Shown here: positions 10,744-21,497 of the stretch, one piece after another
Layout: each line of letters opens with the position of its first letter
Numbering within the stretch: position 1 is the stretch's first letter
NCBI GenBank assembly: GCA_029378245.1
Contig: JARKIF010000054.1
Span: 1 to 64,000, forward strand
Direction of reading: 5' to 3'
DNA: 64,000 bases
Source: Roridomyces roridus
Taxonomy: Eukaryota > Basidiomycota > Agaricomycetes > Agaricales > Mycenaceae
Position numbers and translations under genes: made by a program
Notes under the pieces: generated by a model
What the model saw: only the letters and a program-made list of their open reading frames with translations
Told to the model about the DNA's origin: nothing
The model's database searches: none

Positions 10744-11599
10744 CTACTTCATATTTCTTTGTTTTCGCCCCACTCGGCCCAGTAATAGCAGACTTCACGA
10801 CGGGTTGCTGAAGAGGGTTGAGGAGCGTGCCTTGGGAAAGAGCTTACCAGTCGCTACAACATCCATCAGGATTGGAAGCAGGAAAGCATAAAATCAACTC
10901 ACAATCCTTGCCATATCGGCTCGACCTTGATCTCATGCATCGTGGCCCATCGCTCGAAAGGGTTCGTGTCGAAGGCCTGAACAGAAGGTGAGATGAGAGA
11001 AGAGACAATGCGACGATTACGCACCTTGAAGAAGAAATCGTTCTCCACATTCGTCAATGTGGTTTTTCGGAATCGATTGTACCCCAAGGAAACCTCCATC
11101 GGCTCCACATACTCTTCCGTGCGCCCGTCAATGGCCAAAGGGAGAACTCCAGTCAGCAACTGGAAGAAGGTCGCAGCCCACGACCAGTAGTCGACCCCGT
11201 ACGAATAGGATTGCGTGCTGGTCTCGGGAGCGGCATAAAAGTCGGTGCCCCTGACCTCGTCAAGGAGATGAGGATTGTCGTCTGGCATCGGCAATAGAAG
11301 AGGGAAGAAATCGCCCCCGAGCTCCTTGTACCCGTTCCAAAACTCCCCGCCCTCCGCCTTGGGATCGAAAACCTTTGCGATGCCAAAGTCGGCAAGAACG
11401 ACGTCACCCCGACTGTCGATGACAATGTTGTCTGGCTTGATGAGTGTATGACGCCGAGCTTGGGTAGAGAGTGTATAGCGAGAAGCTGCGAGCAGGCCTA
11501 GGGTTAGAGTGAAGAAAGAAAGGACGGACGAACACACCAGCTGCGCCCCGTAAAAGTAGGCCAGTGGGCGATCAAAGTACCCGTCCATGGCTCGCAACT
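10744..11599 (-). pseudogene. Decayed membrane-kinase copy K2
   Basis: Matches exons 2 (partial), 3, 4 and 5 of the kinase family: 11538-11599, 11025-11485, 10903-10976, and 10853 down to 10744. Three independent lesions are visible. (1) The gene is cut off at 11599 in exon 2, losing the N-terminus, both membrane segments and the ATP-binding lobe. (2) A 4-bp deletion in exon 3 turns CACTGTGACATCAAG into CACTCATCAAG. This removes the catalytic Asp and shifts the frame; exon 3 is 461 nt against 465 in K1 and K4. (3) Exon 5 opens GACTGGTAA, a stop four codons into the exon. Activation-segment motifs ADFG and AAPE remain readable. Splice sites are otherwise kept, so decay is recent. Confidence 0.9.
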
Positions 11600-11870
11600 T
11601 CCTCGACCTCCTCCCACCACCCCCAATCCGTCTCGTCCCCCGTGACGATAACATGATGCGTCCGCACGCCCTTGCGCTCCCAAAGCTCCGCGCTCACTTG
11701 CGCAACGTGTTGCGCTATGGAGGGAAACAGTCGTCAGGCGTGTATGAGCCACACCACTCTTTGAAGTCTTGTCTCCGCGCGTGGATCGAGATGAACTGAA
11801 AAAAAAGTCAGTCCCGAGTTCATGCAAGGTGCGAATCGTGCGATCAATGATTGCTTGACGAATTGCTTGC
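11600..11870 (-). pseudogene. Fragment of an O-fucosyltransferase-like glycosyltransferase
   Basis: Read on the minus strand, it encodes FISIHARRQDFKEWCG, then an in-frame TAG, and after a 1-nt shift VSAELWERKGV and HHVIVTGDETD. This parallels the intact gene at 62076-63902 (FISIHARRDDFQGWCG, EVWQRKGF, HVIITSDEKDK). A poly-T/CAG acceptor precedes it, as in the parent, so the copy was made from genomic DNA. It is truncated at both ends and joined directly to the kinase fragment at 11599/11600. Confidence 0.75.
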
Positions 11871-12571
11871 ATTCACCGTGTCAACACAACTAAGTAGTTG
11901 GACGCTTACAAATCGACAGAGAGACAAGCAACAACTCAGAAGCGAGCGAAGAGGCGAGGAAACAAAGAGGGTGGCTGAGGTTGGTGGTCAGAGCTGCTCT
12001 CAAGTGAAAGAAGCAGGAAAGGAGAACACACCATCGCCTCCACTCGAAGCCTGTCCACAACCCCGGGCCAGGCGTCCAGTAGACCGCGAGCCCTCCTGTC
12101 AAGCAACATCTTCCCTCCCTCTGCTGCACGCCCAAGTCACCAACACCCTCCCACCCATCGCCGTTGCCTCATCCACGGTCGTCCCTCTAACCGCAATCGC
12201 TACCACTACACGTCTCAGCCTATGGTAAGCAGTACACGCCTCGCCTAAGAACAACCACCAGGTCAGAAAGCGAGGCCGTGCCTTGCACGGGGAGAGAGCA
12301 CGTCATCTTGCAAAAAGAGAGAGAAAGTGGCAGCGAGATAAAGCAGAGGAAAGCAGAGGAGAGGTAGGGAGTGCTGGTAGGGAACGACGTCGTTACGAGC
12401 GCCAAGACGCTGGACGCGAGTGCGAGGGAAGGAGTGCCATGGGGACAATTTCCTTGAAGGTCGGTGAGCAGAACCGAAAAGTGGTTGGACAGGGTCGGAG
12501 GCAGCTGACTAGGCACCGTCACGTTGCGATGATGGAGATATATTTCAATGAGGACGTTATTAAGGTGCTAC
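11871..12571. other. Intergenic, no gene seen
   Basis: Purine-rich stretches on the plus strand (GAGAGA, GGAAAGCAGAGGAGAGG around 12310-12370), with no convincing coding frame and no repeat structure I can define. Confidence 0.35.
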
Positions 12572-13630
12572 CTACACTTGATTCTTCTTCTTCTTCTTCT
12601 TTTTTAATTCCTTCTTGAAGACGTCGGGTTGGCCTTGTTTGCTTTTTTCGGTAGCATCCTTGAGTGTCGCACCCATGGCAACCAGTTCTGCAAGTCCCTC
12701 CCGAGCCTGACCGAAAGTTAGTATGGTGAGCACAAAATCGACCATGGATGCGCACATCAAGATATGTCTGAACGTTCTTGAAGGAAAAGGACTGATCCAA
12801 GTCCGACAAGACAGTCACAGTTCTTTTGAGACCTTGTACAGATCTCCGCCCCAGTCGAATACCATCGTACACATCCGCGTAGGATGGGATAGCCGACACT
12901 GGGAAGGTTTGAATCGGAAGAAATGGCAGCACAAGAATCCACTCACAAAAGCACCCGACTATCAACGCCACACCGACCATGACTCCAAACAAGAACCTAT
13001 GCGAGAATGCATGGTAGAGGAGATTTGCGAGCGCGGGCACCAGATTGGCGAAGAACGAGGGCACGAATTTGTGCAAGATTGCCCATGGACTGTAGACATA
13101 CGAATCCCACCACCAGCCGGAGGTGGCCTGGTACGAGGTGAAGTAAAGGAGGCACACATGTGGAAGGAAACATACAGATTCTTAAAGCAAGAATCATCTT
13201 GCGGTGTTTCTCCACCATTTGTTTCAGGGGTGTTTTTAGATACTGTGGGGGAAGTTGACCGTGGCGCGAAGCGTGGACATCGTTGACAATGCGTTTCAAC
13301 CCGCTTTTGTCAAGCGTAACCATGTCGTCCGAGAATTCGATGAGCAGATATTCGAACCCTCGGAGAATGGGCACAAAACCGATGCTGGGTACGCCAATTG
13401 GTCAGGGAACATGATAAGAGAGTGAAGTACGTGCTCAATCGAACGATTAAAGGTATTGTGCAACGAGAGAAATTGGGTTGCATTCGTGGCCGCAATTTTG
13501 CTAGGGCTAATTTTGTTGGGAGGGGTGGTCCAGTCCTCGACGATGCTGTCGAGGTCCTATCATAAGGTTGAGTTGGAGGCCCCGACGAAGGAGAAAAGGA
13601 ACGCACGACGGGCGGGGCAGAGATGGTGGC
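12572..13630 (-). CDS. Unknown membrane protein, gene with frame problems
   Basis: Exons I can support on the minus strand: 13607-13630 (24 nt), about 13437-13556, about 13160-13395, 12947-13127, 12774-12898 and 12572-12706 (ending in a Lys-rich tail and TAG). Translation gives a soluble helical N-part (EDWTTPPNK, RSIEH, GFEYLLIEFSDDM). It is followed by a Trp-rich hydrophobic core with likely membrane spans (WWWDSYVYSPW, FLFGVMVGVALIVGC) and a basic C-terminus (KKELKKKKKKKNQV). Exon phases do not join at two places (near 13437 and at the 13127 acceptor), each by 1 nt, so this is a recent pseudogene or carries base-call errors. The true start was not found. Between the first exons lies a duplicated intron (see the repeat entry). 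No family recognised. Confidence 0.45.
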
Positions 13631-13680
13631 CTACCACAAGGTTGAGTTGGAGGGCCCGACGAAGGAGAAAAGGAACGCAC
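13557..13680 (-). repeat. Tandem duplication of an intron (74-bp period)
   Basis: Two 50-bp segments, 13557-13606 and 13631-13680, are identical at 47 of 50 positions. On the minus strand both begin GTGCGTTCC and end TAG, i.e. they look like complete introns. They are separated by 24 nt (13607-13630), exactly eight codons. The structure is what a 74-bp tandem duplication covering an intron plus flanking exon would give. Confidence 0.7.
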
Positions 13681-14402
13681 CTACTCAGGTGGTGTAGGTA
13701 ACGCGGTTTTCTAGTGCCAGTTTTTTTCATGCTGCAATTGGGAGCGAGCGTCCAACCTTAAAAATGACCCGGCATCATAACCTTTAGAGCGTCCGTGGAC
13801 TTTATTGTATACTCCCAAAACACCAGTTTTCATCCTCCGTCTTAATACTTGTAGTAGTCACAGCTCACCATGGGACACAGCATCCGCATGCCATCCGTCG
13901 TCTTCTGGTTCCTCCCGCAGTCGATGCAGCGCAGCAGTCACACACCAACACACACTCCTTGCAGCTTCCAAACACGACTTCCGCGGCCCGCGGGGTATTT
14001 ACGCCAGCCGTCGACTCGTCGTTGCCGGACAAGAGAGATCCGAGAATACACTGTACGGCTGAAACACGACGGAACTCGATTTCCAAAGGGTGCAGGATTG
14101 ATACTAGGGCACGCCGACCTTGAGACGCAGGCGGCGGCCTGCCAGGAAGGTGGTAGTTTCGTGCTTCCTAGTCAGGTTGGTGTGGGAACAGGCCATTGCC
14201 CGCTGAATGCTCGGGGCCCTGCTATAGGTCGATATCGTTCCCCGCATCCTTCACTTCTGGAATCTGGAGTAGCTGTAAGGACGACACCTTCTCATGAGAC
14301 GGCGTAGAAATTGAACCATCGTTGTGTAATATAGTGGAGTCGAGAGTTGACGAATCGGGTTTATTTGTTCAAGTATACATACTCAGCTCCCACTCTCAGT
14401 CC
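13681..14402. other. Intergenic, no gene supported
   Basis: Contains an open frame at 13870-14307 with no protein-like composition, no neighbours in phase and no relative elsewhere in the window. I do not call it a gene. Confidence 0.35.
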
Positions 14403-15410
14403 ATGTCGCTCGCCTCGATGTCCAGTAATGAGAAGAACAAGGTCTCTACCCCTCGCAGGGAGACCGGAGAGTGCCGAATTCTGGACTTGGACATACCCGA
14501 CCTCTTCGTTCCCTACTGGCCGCATATGGAGGAAACATTAGTGGGCTGACTTTGTCCTCAATTTCTCCGGCTCAACCGGTTTCAGGATGCCTCGACCAAT
14601 GAGCTACTTCAGAAGTTTGATAGAGCTGCCACCGCCGGCCTACGGGCGTTCGAGGGGATTGCGGATCTCTCTCGACGGCTCGTTCACATCGACGTTGCAT
14701 TCACATCGCAGCGTGGCATGCTTTTGGACACCATCCATGCTCTGAGCTCGGAATATGACGACTTGATGGCCGCCGTTCTCACGGCTCACGCTTCATGCGC
14801 TTACGACCTCCTCGAGCGCCGAGCGCCATTTCGACCGCCTGGTTCCTCGCGTCTTCCGATTGTGGGCACGCTGGCGGACTGGCAGCGCGGGCTGGCCCAG
14901 ATGGAGATGCACGCAAAGGCCATCGCAGAACGTTGGGTAGAGGTCATCAAGGTTTTGCGAATCCAACTCAAGCCCCTTTCCGATCCCCCTTCCTGGCTGT
15001 TATGGGTCCGTTGGATGACCTGGGGAGTCGATGTGGAAGGCGTCAAATCCGACCTCCGCGACTTGACCAATGACCTTCGGACGATCGAGCAGACTGCACC
15101 CCGCGACATTGCCGAGCTCGTGCGGTCGTACGCCGCAGTGGGCCTCGCTTTCCAGCAAACCAGACTATCTGCGTCAACAAACAACCTCCACGCCATCGAT
15201 TCCACACTTGGCGAACTGATTCGTCTCGACACGGCATTCATCAAGTATCGAGCGGGTTTTTGGATTACGAGCCGGTTGGTTGTCGACCGGTACGAGATGG
15301 GTGATCTGAAAAACTCGCCTCTCCGTGATTTGATTATGGAGGAGGATGACTATCTACGTGAACATTGCCGACATCCGGGGGGTGTAATGTGGTTGGACAG
15401 CTACAAGTGA
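14403..15410 (+). CDS. Unknown helical protein, subfamily C (copy C1)
   Basis: Two exons, 14403-14540 and 14586-15410, with a GT-AG intron of 45 bp, giving 320 aa. Exon 1 encodes a short polar leader ending DLFVPYWPHMEETL. Exon 2 is predicted almost entirely alpha-helical, with features shared with copy C2 (33782-34814): a start D-A/D-S-x-N-x-L-L, then ATAGLRAFEGIADL, SQRGMLLDT, a Y-x8-AH-x2-CA motif followed by RR, and near the end LIRLDTAFIKYRAGF. The AH-x2-CA-x-R-R and LD-x-A-x3-YR pattern also occurs in subfamily A, so A and C are probably one superfamily. No signal peptide or membrane span is seen. It is the first gene of a same-strand run C1, A2, D1. Function unknown. Confidence 0.7.
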
Positions 15411-15553
15411 CTTGGTCTTGACATTGTACTTTCTAGTCAAGTTGAGTTTTTCAAAGCTGTGGTCGCGAGAAGAGCAATTCTACAGTAACACAGTCGAAGG
15501 TTTGGTGGGAATCCGGCAGGAATTGACCCATCCAAACTCACTTACTTCTGTCG

Positions 15554-15751
15554 ATGGCTCTATTGCTCTACATGATTCCCCTGGACGAGACACTCGTCAG
15601 CTATCGTACTCATACTTTGCGCGCTCATGGTATTCGTTGGACAGACGCGCGTCTGTGCGCAACGCCGTTGCGGACATTACTCACAACTGAGGAAAGGGAG
15701 TTGTTGATGCACTATGGTCCTGGCCATTGGCTCAAAAGATGCGGTCTTTGA
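15554..15751 (+). pseudogene. C-terminal fragment of a subfamily A gene (A2)
   Basis: Sixty-five codons match only the end of subfamily A: LDETLVSYRTHTLRAHG, then LCATPLRTLLTTEEREL and a Trp-Leu-Lys near the stop. Everything upstream (exon 1, intron, about 200 codons) is missing, and sequence from 15411 to 15550 is unrelated. It lies 110 bp before the D1 start, the same A-then-D order as A5 and D3. Confidence 0.7.
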
Positions 15752-15860
15752 TAGCTTTCAGTTATGAAATATTTACAGTGCATTCCGGTAAATTGCGATT
15801 TTGTTCACCGAGCACCTGCGCAGTCTTTGCTTAGTCTGGGACAGGGGTACATACTTCATC

Positions 15861-16418
15861 ATGACTCACTCTTCCAACGACAGAAAGACAACATTAACAC
15901 CAGGCACAGACAAGGAACAGCAGAGTATCAGCGAGGAGCGAGTCGCAGAGTTACGACGTACCCGGAAAAAGTTCCTGGTGTGTATCAGACTCAGGTTTCT
16001 TCGTCTCAGCGACCCTGAAACCCACGCAGAGCGAATTCCCTTCTTCCCAAGCGTGCCAAGATGTCGCGAAACTTGTCATGAAAGAACATAATTTAGATCC
16101 ACATGGCGTAGGGACACAGTCCAACTTGCGGTTTACATATCCCCTCACTCCGATTGTCAGCACCCCACTCTAGAACAGCTTCAAGAAAGTGTTGCCGCCG
16201 CGTCTGTTGCTATCAAAAAACTACGGGCTCCATTTGACAAGGCATATCGAGATTGGTGCCACGGTTTGAGCAAGCAGGAATACGGTGAGTTTTGTGCTAC
16301 ATCTTGTTGATTTCACGGCCTGAAACTGCATCGAGATGCCATGCTTAAAATGACGGACGAGGAGTGGAGGGCGTTCTGTCTCGCATCGGAGGACGACGAC
16401 CAGTGCTGCGGTAGTTGA
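15861..16418 (+). CDS. Unknown small helical protein, subfamily D (copy D1)
   Basis: Four exons: 15861-15977, 16030-16107, 16161-16284 and 16336-16418. All introns are GT-AG and all phases join, giving 133 aa. It opens MTHSSND and contains SISEERVAELRRTRKKFL at the end of exon 1, EHNLDPHG at the end of exon 2, a helical exon 3 (LEQLQESVAAASVAIKKL, AYRDWCHGL) and an acidic Cys-containing tail (EDDDQCCGS). The exon structure was confirmed by comparison with D3 (57293-57919) and D2 (43596-43846), whose exon boundaries fall at the same codons. No membrane span or known domain is recognised. It sits directly downstream of an A-family remnant. Confidence 0.7.
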
Positions 16419-16667
16419 ATTCTTGTCTGTATCACAGTTGGGAATGGCGGCGGACCGAAAGATGCCCAAAGTGTTGTTGTTCATGGCGCAGAACAAGAGC
16501 CGCTTGGCTCCGTTGAGACCTTGTGCAAGTAAGTAGACGTCACAAAGACGTTGAACGTTGGGAAGAACGGCGACTCGGCTGTCAATTGATGCACCCCTCG
16601 CTTGATCTTGACCACCATATACGCGCTCTCTTCGACGCGTTCCCCGACGCGTCTCCTCCGCTCTATT

Positions 16668-18327
16668 ATGCCCTCTCCATCAGGTACAGTATCCCTCTCA
16701 TCTGGGCCACTGTCTGGCGCCCTGAACAAGCTCCCAAGCATCCAAGAAGAGGACCGCCTCAGAGTCCAAACTCGACAGTGACTGCTCTAGTCCTAATAAG
16801 GTTGCCAAAGGTAGGACCTCTACACCTTTCTGCCGCTTGGGCCGACCCATTCTTAGTGCACCCGTTCTTCACGAAAGAAGGCTCGAAACCAGAGACGGAG
16901 ACAACCCTCACCTGGCTCAAGCCAATCGCAGGTTCATGGGGTTGCTTGCACGGAGTCAACAACAATCCACAGAGTTACACGAAAGTCGCCGTGTTTGACC
17001 TTGACGGCACCCTCATCGAGTTCCTGCCGTTCAAGGAGCAGAAAGCCTATCCCCTGCGATGGTACTGGTGGAATCGGGTTGTCCTAGACAAGTTGGCTCA
17101 AACCGTCAATGAAGGGTATGTCACCTTTCTACTCGTTTCATCCATTTACGCTGGGTCTAGATACGCGGTTGTTCTTGTTTCCAACCAAAGCTGGTTGACG
17201 AACGATGTGATGCTCAGAAACTGGAAGGACAAGATTGCCCTCATCGCTGCTGCCGTGCCAGACCTCCCGTTTCGGATTTTTGCAGCATGTGGAACTGGCA
17301 ACTTCAAGTATCGGAAACCGAATGTGGGTTTTTGGGAGGAGCTAGAAAAGGTCTTTGCCCAAGACGGTGTGATCATCGGTGAGTCGACCTTTTCCAATCA
17401 TCCAAGAGCGCGCCAACTCTATACAGACAAAACACGATCGTTCTTCGCCGGCGATGCTGCCGGACGGGAGAAAGATTTCTCTTCCAGCGACCGGAAATTT
17501 GCACTGAATGTCGGACTCCCTTTCCAAACTCCAGAAGTATGCATTTCGTGCCTCCAATCCGTCTTGCTGACAGGCTCTCCTCAGGAATATTTCCTCGGGA
17601 AGAAACCGAATCCCAATTTCAAGTTAAGCGGACTAGATATCTCCACTCTTCCTCAAGGTACTACAATTCTTATTCATCCTCGCTCCAATCTTATACCACC
17701 AGGACCCCTCTTTACACCCTCATCCTCGCCTCTAGTGCCTAATCCGCCCCGCAAAGAAATCGTCCTCTTCGTCGGCTACCCATCTCTCGGCAAGACTACA
17801 TTCTTCCGCCAGCACTTTGCACCCGCGGGCTACCAACACGTAAACCAAGACACCCTAGGGTCGCGAGACAGGTGCATCAAACGCGTCCGAGAAGAGCTTT
17901 CCGAAGGGTCGGGTTTGTGTGTTGTCGACAACACCAACCGCGACGTGTCCACGCGCAGGTTCTACATCGACCTCGCCAAAAAGTTCAAAGTCCCGATTCG
18001 GTTCGTGCCAGTCCGTCTTCATCCAGGGTGTGCATTGATTCCACCCCCAGATGCTTTTGGTTCACCGGTTCGATACAGCTCGCGTGGCATAACAATATGT
18101 ACCGCGCCTGCGCCCTTCCTTCGTCTGTCGCAGAACGAGAGTCGCCCCGGGAGGTCGTTCCGAAAGTAGCGTACACGGGATACAAGAAACAATTCGAGGA
18201 GCCGCAGCGTGATGAGGGATTCACGGAGATCAAGAAGATCAATTGGATTTTCGACGGGACTGAGGAGGAGCGCAAGGCTTGGGCAAAGTGGTTTGTGCTT
18301 ATCGACTCTGACAAGGCAGAAAGATAG
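16668..18327 (+). CDS. PNKP: Bifunctional polynucleotide 3'-phosphatase/5'-kinase
   Basis: Eight exons: 16668-16683, 16739-16810, 16857-17115, 17161-17378, 17427-17536, 17585-17657, 17703-18000 and 18051-18327, with all phases consistent, giving 440 aa. The first exon is only 16 nt and was chosen because it joins in frame to a Ser/Lys-rich leader before VHPFFTK. The HAD-type phosphatase domain has FDLDGTL (catalytic Asp pair), VLVSNQ and FFAGDAAGR. The P-loop kinase domain has VGYPSLGKTTF (Walker A) and VVDNTNRDV. The enzyme restores 3'-OH and 5'-phosphate ends at DNA strand breaks in the nucleus. No FHA domain is present, as usual in fungi. The kinase domain is present, unlike budding yeast Tpp1. 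Confidence 0.93.
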
Positions 18328-19211
18328 AAACCTGTAACTTTTGTACTCGGATTCACTTGTAATAATCGTCAATTGTAATTCCTCTTTGATTAACCTCTGC
18401 GTGTCTGTAAAACATGGCTACGCAGATGTATCATCGTCAGATGTATCATCGTCAGATGTATCATCGTGCTATACCTCCTCCGACCTAACACCAACCCACC
18501 ACCCTCCGGAAGCCCTCTCCCGCACGAGGGGGAGGACAACGAAATGCGTACACGGAATAAAAGACCCAGGGAAAGGAGGAGGAGGATAGCACCTCGGACG
18601 TGCGGCGGTACTGTGGATGGATGGTGTGGAGTGAGTGCGTCGAAAGACTGTATCTAGGGTAGCTGGTAGCCAGTGGGTGGTAGGGATGATTAAACGGAGT
18701 GTGTTCCAATGGCGCGGTACGGGCGGGGCGGACGTGTATCAGATATGTTATGTACGAGCTCGGTTGAGCGCGGTGGAGGGAGGGAGGGAAAACGTCCATG
18801 GGAAGTAATACATAGATATCGCACCGGGCGGGATATGGTGACGTGGCTGGGTGTGGGTGTGGATGGTGGATTGGGGAGGAAAGGCGCCGGATCGCCGTGC
18901 GCCTGCCTGGAAACATATGTACGGGCTGCCGGAAAGTCTGGCCGCAATAAAAAATAATCAAAGAACCCTACGGAGGTTCTCGGGATGATGATGGATGTAC
19001 GACTCGGCGGGATATGGACCAGCAATGCGCATGCGCAGTGGTATGCTCGCTCGAGGTCGTTCCTCAATACCGACGGGGATTTCTCCCCTCCGTCTCCTGA
19101 CTGAGCAAAAACCTATTCACCTTCCCTCCACCCCCAGCTGCTCAGCCGCACTCGGGACGCAAAACACGTGCCCCACTCCGGGAAGCACGATTGACGACCG
19201 GTTGTGTTCAT
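18328..19211. other. Intergenic between convergent PNKP and CK1 genes
   Basis: Holds the two 3' ends, the 15-bp tandem repeat and G/T-rich low-complexity sequence. No gene seen. Confidence 0.4.
18423..18467. repeat. Three perfect 15-bp tandem repeats
   Basis: CAGATGTATCATCGT occurs three times back to back, about 95 bp after the PNKP stop codon. Confidence 0.9.
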
Positions 19212-20478
19212 CTACCAAAGGTCCGTGTCACGGCCACGGCGTTGTCCCGCGGCGGCGCCCGAGGCGCTCTGTTGCTGCTGTTGCGCCTGACGGGTGTGGG
19301 AGCGAAGCCTACGACGTGAAACGTGTCAGGCAGGAATTAGTCGACAATTAACGGGAAAACATACATCCTATCGCTTGCGCGAGGGTCCTCCTCTTCTTGA
19401 ACAACCTTACGCCGGGCCGCACCTGCGGGTTTGGGCGTCCCGGCTGTGGCAGAACCGTCGTCCTGAGCAACGCGCTGCACACTCCAGTCGAACACATAAT
19501 CATACTGATACCCCTCGCGGACGAACAAATCGCGGAAGAGCTTGCGGAGGTAAGAATAGTCCGGTTTGTCGTCGAAGCGGAGAGCCCGGGTGTAGTTGAG
19601 GAAGATGCCAAACTCGTTGGGGAAACCACGACAGAGCACGTCGGTGGGAGTAGTCATCTTCTTCTCCATGATTCGGTCGTACTTTTGCTTCTTGGTTGCG
19701 GCTTTAAGCCCCTGCCATGGCAGCGAACCACGCAAAAAGTACATGAGAACGTAGGCGAGCGACTCGAGGTCGTCACGGCGGGCCTGCTCGACACCAAGAT
19801 GGGTGTTGATCGACGTGTAGCGGGCTGTGCCGGTCAAGTTCTTGTTCTCCCGGTACGGGATGTGGAGATGAGTCTTGGGGTCGCGGTATCGCTTGGCCAG
19901 GCCAAAGTCAATAGCGTTGACCTGGTTGCCGCGCTTGCCTATGCCCATGACAAAGTTATCGGGCTTGATGTCGCGATGAATGAAGTTCCGAGAATGGATA
20001 AACTCGAGTCGGGAAATCTGCCATGCAGCCACGTCAGCCACGAGAAATCGGATAATAGAATATTGCAACGCACGAGTTGGTCTGCAAGGAGCAGGACGGT
20101 CTTGAGGCTGAACCGGCGGTTGCAAAAGTTGAACAGGTCCTCGAGGGAGGGGCCGAGGAGGTCCATTACCATCGCATGGTAATCGCACTCGGTGCCGAAC
20201 CATCGAATAAAAGGTATTCCGACGCCTCCGGCGAGGGTCTTGTAAACCTTGGTCTCATATTCGAGCTGGGGGTGCTTGGCCTTGATGGATTCGAGCTTAA
20301 TGGCGACTTCCTCGCCAGAGATGATGTTTATTCCAGCGTAGATGTCGCCTAGACACAGTCAGCCAAGTGAGACATGAGGTGGAGGCCACCACGCACCAAA
20401 CGAGCCCGAACCGATCTTCTTGCCAAGTCGGTACTTTCCTCCAACCCTGAGGTCGAGTCTGGTTGAGCTTTCCGTCAT
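19212..20478 (-). CDS. Casein kinase I (Hrr25/CK1-delta type)
   Basis: Exons on the minus strand: 20397-20478, 20074-20348, 19365-20017 and 19212-19308, giving 368 aa; all junctions are GT-AG and in frame. The N-terminus is [19 protein letters not shown]. Motifs are GSGSFGDIY (glycine loop), [32 protein letters not shown], and the CK1-specific [16 protein letters not shown], which replaces an ordinary APE segment. The core ends in the CK1 signature [18 protein letters not shown]. The C-terminal tail is short and basic with a Gln run. In other fungi this kinase acts in vesicle traffic, DNA repair and morphogenesis. Confidence 0.95.
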
Positions 20479-21497
20479 TCGGGGGTGATTTGGATGGATT
20501 GGAGGAGGAGAGAGGAGAGGGCCGGGTCCACGAGGAATGTGGAGGTGGTGGGAGGAGGAGAGAGAGATGGATTAAGATCAGATGCCGCGGTTTGAAAGGC
20601 TGTGAGGGGCGCGGACAGACCTGACGCAGACGGCGCTGCGGACACGAGTCCATGAAGGAAACTTTGGCTTAAAAACGAGAGGATGGCGGTCCAGTACGTA
20701 GCTTCTTCCAAAAACTGCGCCGGCCGGGTTGCATCACTGAAAATTCCCATTTCTGCAGAACCACGAATCAAAATACAGACTGATCTCTGCGTACATCTAC
20801 ATGGAAAATACCAGTAAAATATGGTTACAATGGCCAGTGAAGACGTAGAAAACGGCCACCATTGTACTCCAGAGGCTTGGGCATTAGTGTGGCGGAAGTG
20901 GAGCTACTGGCATTCAAAAAATCGGCGAACAGAGGGATCCAAGTAAAGAAATCCTCATGTTGTAATTTCCTCTGTTGGCGACGGTCCAGACCAGAGAGAA
21001 AAGGTCCTTCGAGACGACGTCATATCTTCTCTATGAGAGGTTCTCCGTGGGTGGCTGCCGGCACAGTGGAGACTGTGTTGAACACCCGTCAGATCGTGGT
21101 ACGCCGTCGTGAGAGGCATGGTGAGAGGTGTCCAGTATCTGAGATTCCCAAGGCCAGCCCTTTCAGTTTCTGAATAATATTCCAAGAGCCAAGAACGCAG
21201 CGTGTTGTGGATCGAGAAGAGTGGCGAATAGGGCAGAATCGGACATGATTTCACAATAAAAAGTCGCGAATCTTGTCGGTTAGCCCACCTTGCCATCCGT
21301 AGTCCAATTGTGGCGGATATGGTCCGCAGATAAGAGCTCCACAAAAGTAGCGAGGATGACCAGAGATGGTGGCGAAGAGCGAAGAGTGCCATCACTTTGC
21401 CATTTGCGACCCAACAGTCAACCCATGTCCGCCACTGTCCGCTATCTCCCGCGTCGAGCTCCGAATTAACGCGTCCAGAGCTGCCCCATAACCAATC
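20479..21497. other. Intergenic between divergent CK1 and FAB1 genes
   Basis: About 1 kb with no gene seen. It should contain both promoters. A pyrimidine/purine-biased GGAGG tract lies just before the CK1 start. Confidence 0.4.

Larger units (their letters stand above)
9510..11599. repeat. Right arm of the 2.1 kb inverted duplication
   Basis: Reverse-complement match to 804-2882. The outer end breaks sharply at 11599 inside kinase exon 2 and abuts a glycosyltransferase gene fragment. The arm carries the 188-codon unknown gene intact, but its kinase copy is decayed. Confidence 0.85.

Noticed and set aside
13870..14307. 145-codon open frame as a gene
   Set aside because: Composition is not protein-like, and there are no motifs, no relative in the window and no splice partners.
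19397..20182. 261-codon plus-strand frame over casein kinase I
   Set aside because: It is the antisense shadow of a strongly conserved kinase exon.
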